A stretch of DNA of 64,000 bases from Liolophura sinensis (Eukaryota > Mollusca > Polyplacophora > Chitonida > Chitonidae), in assembly GCF_032854445.1 (NCBI RefSeq), contig NC_088298.1, forward strand, positions 17,009,976 through 17,073,975, read 5' to 3'. The notes under the pieces were generated by a model that did not search any database, was not told the DNA's origin, and saw only the letters and a program-made list of their open reading frames with translations. Below are positions 11,791 to 22,782 of the stretch, piece after piece; positions within the stretch are counted from its first letter, which is position 1; every line of letters starts with the position of its first letter. Position numbers and translations under genes: made by a program.

Positions 11791-12064
11791 TTTATAAATT
11801 AAATTGTATTAAATGATCTGAATTATATCAAGTTTTTCATCATTCTGACAGATCAGATACCTGTGGTGAATTACTAATGATTTTTCCCACAGTTTAAGAC
11901 CCTCTTAAATTCTTATCTCAAAACTGGGTTTGTATAATCAGTGGCTGTAATCATGAAGTGCTTATAAATTTACGTGTTCATAACTGCCATTAAAATAGAG
12001 ATCTGGGCGTTTAGTCAACAAAGGGTCGCTGATTTAGAGACAAATTTATCACTCAAAAGGCCCT

Positions 12065-12185
12065 ACACGAGGGGACGAGGACGCTAAAGTTCGCGCGCGA
12101 ACAGTGACCGTCCTCATCCCCTCGTCCCGCGAACAGTACCGCCCGCGAGCCGCGTCACGAGAACGGTCACCGTTCGCGACGATGT
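12065..12185. other. CpG-dense nested palindrome
   Basis: CGAGGGGACGAGGACG (12068-12083) pairs with CGTCCTCATCCCCTCG (12109-12124) with one G:T-type mismatch. Between them sits a perfect palindrome, GTTCGCGCGCGAAC (12089-12102). CGCGAACAGTGACCGT (12096-12111) also pairs with ACGGTCACCGTTCGCG near 12165-12180 with one mismatch. About 120 bp of GC/CpG-rich sequence inside AT-rich surroundings. Function unknown. Confidence 0.7.
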
Positions 12186-12369
12186 GATGTAGGTCTACGT
12201 GCTATAGATCGATAGTTGCTATCTGGAGAGCAGCCCGCTGACAGAAATTGACATATGCTTGTCCGGGTCATTGTTAAATCTTGCACTAGACTTCTGAAAT
12301 GGACAAACTTGTACAGGCTGCAATAAAAATTATACATGAACAGACGTCTTAAATATCGTCTGAGTGGAA

Positions 12370-13065
12370 AATATTTAGAAACTATCTATAAATGTTTTAT
12401 TACATCCCCTAAGGAATGTGCAGATATAGCTTGGGGCAATATCACTGAAAGCCAGACAAATCTTCCCACATTTATTTCCACCTCCAGAAGGTGAAGGAGA
12501 CCTGTCTCGAGGTGGTGGCGGAGGAGATTCGCCACGAGGGGCTGGAGGAGGGGACTCGTCACGTAGTGGTGGAGGAGTGTCTGATTTCTGGTGGATTAAA
12601 AACATTTCCCCTATGCATTGTGGAATTACATAGCGATATCTATGTAACAGTTGAACAAACGACACTCTCATCTAAATATTTGCTTCACGGTTTGAGAGCG
12701 TTATATTTAGGCGTTATTGATAGCTGATTTTACACACTCCTTCTCACACATGGTGATATGTCCAGTTTTCACACCTTGAATTGATTCTGTCGGTACGGCA
12801 TATTTGAAAAGTGATTGAGTGGTTTAAGGATTGATTGCTGTTGAACACTATACCCAGGACACGTTATCTATACGCTCGGGGTCAGTTTTATTGCTGGAGA
12901 AAACGAAATTACCCGGGGAAAACCGCCGACCTTCGGTCAGTCAAAGCGGATCTTTATGAAAAGTGAGTTTCAATTTTCACATTCATGTTTTAAAAGTAGC
13001 AATTACTCATTATGAAGTACATCTTTAAATGCAAAATTTGTCTAAATCTTTATTTATTTATTATC
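12370..13065 (+). repeat. Direct segmental duplicate, copy A (partner 15.77-16.93 kb)
   Basis: Shared ordered landmarks include CAGTTGAACAAA, TATTTAGGCGT, ATTGATTCTGTCGGTA, TTGCTGTTGA, GGTCAGTTTTAT and GTGAGTTTCAATTTTCACAT, then TAGCAATTACT and ATTATGAA. Both copies begin in GTGGTGGAGG low-complexity sequence. In copy A the minus strand of this start reads as a proline-rich peptide (PPPLRDESPPPAPRGESPPP). It is unclear whether that was ever coding. Confidence 0.7.
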
Positions 13066-13370
13066 TTATTTTTTCGTTGTTGTTAAATTGTGAACAAATA
13101 TGAAGTTACCCAAAGCTATGAATTCGTTGTGTGGAAAAGAAGCTTACAAAGTTTAACATTGTGAATGTCACTGCAGTTTCTGAATAAAAATGAAAAGATA
13201 AATAAAAAAAAATGAAGATAATCAGCAAAAACAAACAAACAATAACTTGATAAATAGATGTATATATAGTATTGTCAGCTTAGTTCACCATTCAGCTGTT
13301 GTATCCAAATCGTGATATTTCAAAATCATCATTTTTATCATATGGAAATGTGCATGTTCTGTGTCTTATC

Positions 13371-13575
13371 TTTGCCTTCACGATATTGTATTTACTGTGC
13401 TACGTACATTCCCGCGCTTATGCCTGGTGACTGAACCGTAGTTACCTCTCCCTGATCCGTGCACATATGGGGTCCACACACGTCTTACCTCCATTCCTCT
13501 ATTCCATTCCCAACTGCTTCTTCGCGTGAAATACTCTCCAGGTAGCGGACCTAATTGCAAAGTGGTAACCTGCTA
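13371..13575. repeat. Unnamed dispersed repeat, two copies (partner about 29060-29180)
   Basis: Both copies contain CCTTCACG, TTGTATTTA, a shared CACGC-type run, ATACTCTCCAG and GCAAAGT in the same order. Two diverged copies about 15.7 kb apart; class unknown. Confidence 0.5.
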
Positions 13576-13762
13576 GGAAAAGGGGGAACACTCCCGTCAG
13601 AGGCATAGCAATCATATTGTAACTATTTCTTAGAGAGTTTAGATGTCTCAGGAATTTCGTGTTTTTGTCTGTTTTTGCTTTTTATGTTTTTGCTTTGCTG
13701 ACGGGCTTTATTTCGCTATAAAGACATAGATCATATCAAGCAAAGGGCGGATAGTTACAATA

Positions 13763-13990
13763 AATAAATAAATAAATAAATAAATAAATTCATTGGATTG
13801 AGGTTTTACACCGTACTCAAGTATATGCCATTTATACGGCCAGCATTACGGTGGGAGAAAACTAGGCAGAGCTCGAGGAAAACTCACAACCATCCACAGG
13901 TTCCTGACAGACTTTCTCACGAGCGGCCGGAGGAAGAGGTTCCTAGATGTGGCAGGTAGTTTGAGCTCTGGCTGAGAAGTTCGACTTACG
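13763..13990 (-). mobile_element. tRNA-SINE, long but diverged copy
   Basis: AATAAATAAATAAATA tail, then CCGTACTCAAGTATATG, GGCCAGCATTACGGTGGGAG, CACAACCATCCACAGG and CGGCCGGAGGAAGAGG. The part towards the tRNA-like head decays into TTTGAGCTCTGGCTGAG. Confidence 0.75.
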
Positions 13991-15765
13991 TTGAATTAAA
14001 GAGCATTTCAAAGTATGTACTTGGCATTCCGAACGATTTTTGAAAATGTCATCCTCCAAGTATCTGAATACGGTACCAGAAACAATCAGCATAGGCACGA
14101 AAAGGTACACTCAATCAGAACAACATTGTAAAGAAGACAAGAAAATATATACTGGATTCCAAAATGTATAAAGGTCAAACAAAACTCGCTTTATTGCGGG
14201 GTCATCAAGCTGTACGACCAGACTTGCATTTACTCACTTATCAAAGGTTCTACGAGACGTACATCAGTTCGGTAAAAGCACTGTCAAAAAATGCAGGTCG
14301 GTTTAAACAGTTAGCTAGTTTTAAGCAATCCTAATATAGCTTTCATAAGATATATATCCTTATATGGATTTCTAGGAAACCAACCTCCAGAAGGTACGTC
14401 TTCCCTGGACCTGGATTTATGCGAATACAAAAACAATTTCTTACTTTGTAGGCTTTACAACAGGTGTGATTATTTCAATTTTAACATTGGAGATTAGTCG
14501 TGCTTGTAGCGCAATATAACGAAAGGTCCTGCATATGGCGTACACATATCTGGCCTTGTAGCATTTGTTCGATCCTGTGTGTTGTGTTTCAACAATCGGC
14601 GCAAGTCATTACTGCAAAGAATGGTGTGGCACGTAATTCCATCAATACCTTGATTCTAGGTTCCCTAAGTTTTACACTGAGTTCAGATCTCTTGTAAGTA
14701 AATATGGACAGAGCGTAGAGAATCTCTGGGGCTCTGCTTCGTAACTAATTGTGTCTAATTCCGCACAACCCGGGGCTAGGGGTGTATATTCATCGTACTG
14801 AATTGGATTTATAAACAGTTGCAATCAAATCGCAGCTAAGATAACTTGATTACTCACAATTTGGATACAGATTTTTCCCATTCGCATAAAACATTCCTTT
14901 CCACCAGCTGTTGACCGTTTCTCTTTCCATGAATCCGTCCTGATTTCGTGCTTTGCTTACTTTCTTAATTTCTTGGAGGCCGGTTTTGGAAATTTGCCTT
15001 GTGATGATTGATTATTGATAATGGATTATTACCAACATAGATTCAGAGTCAAATAAATACAGGTGTCAGAAAGTAAACTCCAGTCAGTCAGTTCGTGTGT
15101 GTAAGAACATGACGAAAACTGGTGCAGAAATAATAGTGCGGAGAAACGATGAACAAAAGTTATTACATGGATGCGGAAGCTGGATTCGCACGTGTGACGT
15201 CACTGTTTAAGGGATTGTGGTTTAGACAGATTAGCTTCCTCGGCCTGTCACACTGGTTTGACCTACAAAGACCTGGTAGCGACATAAAATAAAGAAAACA
15301 AAAAAAGCATGCTCAGATGTATCGTTCACGGCTTTTCTTTTGAATTTATTGATGCTTTACATATACACGTATGTTAGTTGCATGGTCATCAAAAGGTACA
15401 AGGTTCCGTTGATCTGAAAACAAAATTAGAAACAACATAGTCAAACAACCACAAAGGTATATTGATAACATGGTTTTCTCACTAAATCCATCGCTCTGTG
15501 TTTAAAAGACACACGGTCTTGTCCCCACTGTTACCAGAGCTTGCAAGACAATTGGAATCGCCGAAAACGTTAGATATAAAATCAGAACGGGACGCATGAT
15601 TCCATTATTTATTTAGATGCCATGCTTACAATAATATATCTACTGTCTTCCCTGCACTTCTGAAAACCGTTGACTGCTTCTCTCTTATATATTACCAACT
15701 TTATTTATTATTCATAATTTCTTGGACATTCCTCTGGTAATCATTGTTTTAATTTCTCTATGAAA
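13991..15765. other. Intergenic, nothing recognised
   Basis: No supported gene or named repeat. ORFs are all under 70 codons and unremarkable. Confidence 0.4.
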
Positions 15766-15769
15766 TGGG

Positions 15770-16925
15770 TATTGCCACAATACCCCTTCCACGGGGTGGT
15801 GGTGGAGACCTTCCTCAGGGTGGTGGTGGAGTGGGTGGTGGTGGAGGGAGTGGAGGGAGTGGAAGCGTAGGGTACCTGTCACTGGGTGGTTGCGGAATGC
15901 ACCTGGTGGGGGTGGCGGTCTGGATCTGTTGGGGCCAGCTGGCGTTGTGGATGGAGGCCGTGGTCTGCCGGGGGAATCTCCCGAGTTACTGATATCTCTG
16001 GGCTGATAACAATTTTACATAGGTTAAATATATTTTTCCAAAATAGCTCTAAGATATTAGCATGAGTTTTATATATGATTTTAAAATTACAAGGAAAAGA
16101 CAATCTTGTAGAATGTTTTGGTAAGCTATGTTATCACTTGAACGTCAAAAACATTTCGTTGTGTAAACCAGTTGCTATCACATCGTGCAATTTCTGGTGT
16201 CTAGCGGATTAAATGTCCTATCTATTGCAGAGTTACACAGCCTTGTCCTTGTGTCAGTTGAACAAATGACAACCCTCTCAAAATGATCACTTCACACATC
16301 GTTGGTGTGAAAACAAATATTTAGGCGTCATTGATTTTATAAACTTCTTCCCACACATACTAAGATGTCCAGTTTGTTAGACTTTGAATTGTTTCTGTCG
16401 GTAGTGTAAGTTTGAAGTTGTTAACTAGAGTAATATATACTTTGGGTTTAACGTGCTACTTAACAATTTTTCTTTAGAAGTGTGTACATATAATGTGTCT
16501 ATTTTTGGCAGGGCGTCCATGCCGGCAAAGTGCTGAGCCACCTGTTTCCTTGCTCTAATCTCTCAGCACTGAGCGCCAAGCGAGACTGCAGCAAGTACCA
16601 TTTTTAAAGTCTTTGGTATGACCTGATCTGGATTGGGTCAATTGATCTACCAACTTCGAAGCGGACATTTTGACCATTAGGCATCCCACTGGTATAAATA
16701 TTAATTGCTGTTGAGCGCTACACCCAAATATGTTACCTATACACTGGCGGTCAGTTTTATAGAGGGAGGGAACCAAATTGCCCTGAGAAAACCTCCAACA
16801 TTTGGTAAGTCAAAGACGGTCTTGCGAAAAGTGAGTTTCAATTTTCACATTCATTTTTGACAAGTAGCAATTACTTATTATGAAACACATGTTTAAATGT
16901 AACATTTGAAATTATTTATATTATA
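15770..16925 (+). repeat. Direct segmental duplicate, copy B
   Basis: Partner of 12.37-13.07 kb in the same orientation. It starts in a GGTGGTGGTGGAG low-complexity tract (15.78-15.97 kb), whose minus strand includes PLPPLPPPPPTPPPP. It is interrupted at about 16.5-16.7 kb by a second-family SINE that is missing from copy A. Homology ends near 16925. Confidence 0.7.
16505..16700 (-). mobile_element. Second tRNA-like SINE family, reverse copy
   Basis: The minus strand reads GGTCATACCAAAGACTTTAA, TCGCTTGGCGCTCAGTGCTG and CACTTTGCCGGCATGGACGC, then CCCTGCCAAAAATAGACAC. Matches the plus-strand copies at 38.25 and 50.58 kb. Confidence 0.75.
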
Positions 16926-16929
16926 ATTC

Positions 16930-19900
16930 CTTGGTATATTCCGTGTATGGAATGTTGCGACGGCAAGCAGTTTGCAGCCGTATCGGATGTTCAGCCCTGA
17001 ACGCAGACGACACAAACCTCGTGGAATCCCTTCAGATTCCCCGTGCATGTGTAGCTGCCCACAGTGTGGGTTGACTATGAACGAAACAGAACAAACTTCC
17101 GTGATTTTCATATCATGAAACTGTGTAGATTAGTGTGAGAGAGACATATCGTTGTGCTCGGTGCATGTTGTTGTTGATATCGAAAGTGAATGTGTTCTGG
17201 TCAACTTTAAAAGTATTGTGGTTGTTTACTGTATTACCACACACATGTTTGCCTAAATAACATTCTAAGGGTGTCTGTAATTGTGATCTGTAAATATTTA
17301 ATCACGATATACCTTCTTGTTAGGGTCATTTCGTTAAAGATGCTGTTAGTTCTATAAGCACGTGTTCGGTTGTGTATTTCATCTAATTATACCTCTGCCG
17401 GCCCGTAGTAATACACTACATTCCAGCTACTAGTGTAAGGCCCTTATGTTGTAACCCAGATGAACATCAAAGTAGTCCGTCACTCTGTGGCAGGGATAAT
17501 TTCGCCATTTCTTAAGTTGTCAGAATAGGTAGAACTTTGAATGTATTTAATTTTACATGCTGTTATAACGTTTTCAGATATGTGTACTGCCAGGCGCATC
17601 GCATCTAATTCATTAGTCATAATTGAACTCATAATATGTGGTACATATCCCTTAACTGTATGACGAAAATACCTAACGAACGTTGTTTCTCCTCTATTGT
17701 AGCTTTTTACCTTCTCATCACCTCGACACCTTGTGATCATCATATGACTTCATATCTCCATTTCATTAATAAAGCATCTACTCATTCACAAGAAACGAGT
17801 TGTTGGTTAACAAAACCGATACCTTCCTCGCATGTAGGAAGTGAGGCAGTACATTATATAAAGTCTAGCTGTAGTTTTGATCATGTGAGCAGATAGTATA
17901 TACATGTAGATTTGTTACCTCTATAAAGGCTACTGAGATAGCCTCTTTGTTTGTTGATTGCTTAGACAGATAGCAGATTGGTTGGTTCGTTAATTAGCTG
18001 CCCAGTGAGAAAAGTGCTTTCCAGGCAGAGCTTTTTAGTCAGTGATGGTATTTCGTAGTTACGGTAAAATGTTTGGTGATTTATTATCTTCTCTGTGCTT
18101 CAGTATTGTCGGATTTGTGTTCAATTTAACTTTAAATTTAAATTTGCGTTCACCTAACAGGAGGCTTAGATTTACCACATGTAAAATATTTTTGTTAGCT
18201 ATAATATAATATATGTCTAAAAATGAAGCTTGAACGTAAATAATCAATGAGATAAAAGTTAAAATCGTCTCAAAATTTTGTGCAATCTCTCAAATCACAT
18301 GTATGTAGAGGTTTGTTTACACAATGGCTAATTCACGACCTTGTGAACAATTTACCTCAGTTTCCTCCTGTTATATAGACACCTAATTTACCTCAGTTTC
18401 TTCCAGTTATATAGACACCTCGCTAGGCTTCTTCCTTGTTTGGTTGTAACTTGTATCACATTTACCTCAAGCTTTTATGTGGATGGAATTTTCGTTTTAC
18501 TTGAAATATATGCAGGTTCATTTCTGTTGATGAACAGGTCGTGGTCATGAAAAAAGGCTATGTATTAGAACGCTATAGAACAAGAGAAATCCATGTTGAG
18601 TGTGACCAAATTGGTATATCCGTTTTCTTAGGATCGCGATGAGCGAGTTTAAGCCGACCAGCTATAAGCGACGTAGTCCATTTTCAGTATTATTCATTTA
18701 TTGTCCTTGCCTATTGCGTAGGTCCATATTCACGATTTTTTCACCTGTACGATAACGGTTAGCTGAATGGGTGTTAACACCCGGAGTCAGCAGCGTAAAC
18801 CACCAGCCTTTGGTAAGTTAATCACGAACTTGTGATATGCGTTAGAATGCGCTAACCCGTTAACCCCGTGCGCAGAATGGAAGTGTCTGACTCGCACGTG
18901 GCGAAGCATTGGCCTTCATTTTAGATACTCGTTTTTCCCAAACATATTAAGTTGATCGCTGTCGCACAAGTGGATAATTCGAAGGTGTGGGGTAAAGTTG
19001 AGGGTACACAAAAGCTTTATACCCAGCTCGACTCCATCCAACTGTTGAGTCGGTTCCTAAACCCTCGTGTATGCGAAATAAGAACGCTACTCAACTAGAG
19101 TTATACTTTAATGTTTAGGTGTATATCTTCATGTTGCACGGCCATCAGCGACTGAAATCCACCCCATGCGATCAGTTGAGTTGTGTGCCGAGGTTTAAAT
19201 ATCAATATCACTTAATGCCATCGTGTCATCGCTTCGCATCATTGTGCCACTGCTTCGTGCCATGACCGCAATGGTAAAGTGGCTATTCACGTGTTGGCAC
19301 CTTGTGTGCCAACATTATTTATGCATGATTATTATGCTATTATCTTATTATGGCCTGGATAACAGGAAGGATGGGGTTTAATGACCAAACTGACTTAGGT
19401 TTCAAAATATGGTCGGATCACACAGTTGATACATCAGTAGCTTTTCACCATACTTGCTATAAGACTATACCAGAACAGAGAATTGTTATCGTTACCAGTT
19501 GAACTGTGTACTGTTTCGTGAGATTTCGTGCGAAAAATCTCTGTTCACAGCACTTCGGCACCGACAAGTTGATGAAAACAATTAAGTAATTGCACGACGA
19601 TGCCAACAACAGTTTAGTTCAAGGGTTTTTCCGAATGCCCCTTGGCCATTAGATGCTAATACGTTGTTAATCAGTTGCTGTCAATTATCTCAAATATGTT
19701 AACTGTCATGTACATTTAAATATATTTATGTTTTGATCTGACTGATTTTCAACATTTTTTATGCTTCCAGAATTTTCACTTTAATACAATGGCGGTCACT
19801 TGTATGGAAGAAGAAAACAGGGATGATCGATGTCACACGCCGACCTACTAGATTAAGACTATACTACAGTCGTTAACAAAAATACGGCTAAGCGCTCTCC

Positions 19901-21955
19901 GGCCGCAGGTTTAGAACAGACTTTTTGACAGGGAATTTGCAAATTTACCCTGCTCTCACTGTTTCTGGTGCCATGATGACGACAGGCCGTGGACAACGTA
20001 CTTATGGCCATTTTACGCAGTCTCGCGTTTTTTTTGTTTTTATTTCTTCAAGACCACTTGTCTTTAACCTACAGGATGTGCCCGTCACATGTAGAAAAGT
20101 TCACCGGTAACTTGTTAGAGTTTAGTGGTTTACCACGAACATTCCGGATTACTCCACCAACAAAACTCACGCCCTCGTATAAATGTAAAATTGTTGACTA
20201 TGGCCAAATAAATCAAATGAATTTCAAAAACTTGAAGGGAAACTACTGTAAGTGGTCTATGGTTTCATTGAATTGATTCCTTGCTTCATCAACCGAAGAA
20301 CAGGATATACAAGAGGAATTATACATGAATAGACTATCTGTTTCTAATTCACTCAAAACAATTCGGAGACTTTCGTTTCTTTAAATCCAAATAAAGACAA
20401 AATCTCCTAAACCAAACTAAGTGAAAATCTTATCCATCCAGTGTGCATGAAATTCAAATCACTGCTCACCACAGAAAAGGTGTAGTATGCTTCTCACCAA
20501 TATTGTATAATACTGTTTGATATACTAATATTTCAGGAGGACAGAACTAGTTCTTTGGACAAAATTCCCGTCCGTTTTTGCCTTACTTTAAGGATACATG
20601 AAAAGGAACTCTTGAGAAAAAGATCATGATTGTAACGGAAACTTAAATGTTTCGAGAAATTTTTTAATTGGAAGCATATTTTATATCATTGACTGTAGGG
20701 ATTTATCGGAAATGACACCAGCGATGAACTGATTGGCTAAGCTTGACCATCCAAGCCATCCGGGATCTTTTTCTCACAGAAACACTGTAGCAATCGCTAC
20801 AGGCGTTACACCTGCAGGCCACTTCATTTCGTCATGCCATAAGAAAACTGTAGTCTAAAGCGATTTTACACCCAAGGACAGGTTTAAGATTTTTCTTACT
20901 TAATATGTCACGACTCATCCCAAACTGTATATTTATAAATCAAAACCAAGCGTTTCTTGTATTATTTTACACATATCTAAAGATCTGGCGTTATATTTAA
21001 AAAACAAAGAAACACACTCTGAAATCTAACGTAGTTTAAAAAACATAAGTAATGCTGGAATATGACGAATTTCCTGCTCGTAAAAGGAACAAAAAACACT
21101 ACCATTTTTAGCTAGTGTGTCTTAATATGTCGTGGGGTCTACTTACCATTGACACAGTGAAACAGTAAAAACTTCATGCTCAGCATTCATACATGGCTGG
21201 CGACCCTCATTTAGAACTCACTACGCATGCAGTTATTATAAACGATTATCAGTTAATCGTATTTTAACAATTCATGTACATTTTTATGTTTTTTATGTTT
21301 GTTAATTGTCTACCATTAAAGCCTTGATTGTTTAAAACATGTAAGTCATTTATATAAATTATATAATGGATCACAGCAACACTTCCTTATGCTCAAATAT
21401 CACGTGTCGGAGCAATTAGATAAGATATAGATATAATAATGATGGATCAAGTCCAACATAAAACATTGGAAAGCACCTCTTCAGTACGTACATTTGGGAG
21501 CTGAGCTACATAAGTGCATGCTGATGCTAGGTGTTTTTTTTGGTCTATTTCTTATCTGTCTTATCTGTAGGACACACAGGACCGGGATCAAACCTATTCT
21601 TGGACAGTGCGTTTGTGGAAGCCCTTCCTCTCGCTGTTCGTGTGACACTGATGCCAGTAGGCTGTCAACGATGCACTTGTGGCAGTTTAACCTTTGTTTT
21701 ACATCGCTTGTGTTACACACCGATATATAGTGAGCGCATCCGTTTCTTCCACCTTAAAAAAAAAATTCACGAACATCATATAGATTCTTCATGACAGCAT
21801 TAAATAACAATCAAGAAAACTAGTATACATACATCGTAAGTTAGTTTTAGGGATAAGACAAAACTTGAGTGCTCGATATCACTCAGTGGGCATTGTCATG
21901 TAACAGGCTGCCTTTACTACAAGTAATTTAATTAACGAATTCAGCATATAGAGTA
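16930..21955. other. About 5 kb of intergenic DNA, nothing recognised
   Basis: I see no conserved domain in any frame. The only local structure is a 36-bp direct repeat pair at about 18350-18422 (TTTACCTCAGTTTC, then TTATATAGACACCT). Upstream exons of the TLR gene cannot be excluded but none are evident. Confidence 0.4.
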
Positions 21956-21962
21956 AAACTAA

Positions 21963-22190
21963 AGCAGCGACGGCAGTGTTATAGCTACCAAATGGTCAGA
22001 CGTAACGGGTGAAATACGGCCTTCTGTCAGGTTACCTCCATTAAGGTTTTATTCTAGCTGCTCTTGTAAATAGTAGCACTTTACTCGCTCCCTAACACCA
22101 TAGCTTAAGCAGAATTAGGTAAAACAAAATGCACTGATGTTGAATGAAAATTTATTACACGTCACTGGTCTAGAAATAATAATGCACAAA
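21963..22190 (+). repeat. Unnamed interspersed repeat (third family), best copy
   Basis: Contains AAATGGTCAGACGTAACGGG, TGAAATACGGCC, GGTTTTATTCTAGCTG, CACCATAGCTTAAGCAG and ATTACACGTCACTGGTCTAG. Related copies lie at about 9858-10010, 28345-28600 and 38563-38725 (plus strand), and at 33555-33705, 35690-35800, 37250-37515 and 47165-47345 (minus strand). Confidence 0.7.
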
Positions 22191-22697
22191 TATATGTAAT
22201 ACTGGTCTAAGACACGTGATCTCAATTAGATAACGTACGAGCCGTAAAAACCGTGAGCTCTTTACCAAAAACGACCCAAAATCATTGGGGGCGATGCAGG
22301 TGTGTAAAGCTAATGCTCTTTATTGTTTGTTATATTTCACTTCATCTATAAAAACTGGGCATGAGCACAAGACGCATTTGCCCGCCTTCAACAGCAGACT
22401 AAACACGAACATGTTCAAAAACACGTTGGGTTATTCAGTGTCTTGTCAGGATACACACTACAATTAATGTTTGATTACGACTGTAGTTTCCTGTTACTTT
22501 AACCATATTTTGTTTTGCTCCTTCTTATCTGCTTCAAAGTTTCATTCTATGTATATATTTGAATGTTTTTTAGGACACGAGAGTGGATGCAGACTGGGCA
22601 AAAGTAGTGAAAAGTCCTGTTTCATATACCCCTGGCTGACAGGGTTTTTACCGCTATCAGTTATTTGTCAATTTTGTGTCAGTTTTATCTGTCAGCC

Positions 22698-22706
22698 CAT
22701 ATAAGG
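22698..22706 (+). promoter_or_regulatory. Possible TATA box of the TLR gene
   Basis: CATATAAGG lies 77 nt before the first in-frame ATG and about 140 nt before the best-context ATG. A start site about 30 nt downstream would give a short, intronless 5' leader. No experimental support. Confidence 0.3.
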
Positions 22707-22782
22707 AATTTGACTGCAAATGACCCAGGGGACGAGGATTATCAAGCATTAGTGTCTCAGACATTTAGGGATAGTGCTGTGA

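Noticed and set aside
19925-20276. Overlapping plus-strand ORFs with a hydrophobic start (FFLFLFLQDHLSL)
   Set aside because: The hydrophobic run comes from a poly-T tract; no conserved domain follows.
21531-21794. Possible plus-strand exon with GCQRCTCG
   Set aside because: Has an acceptor-like TTATCTGTAG and several Cys, but no domain pattern and two equally open frames; too weak to list.
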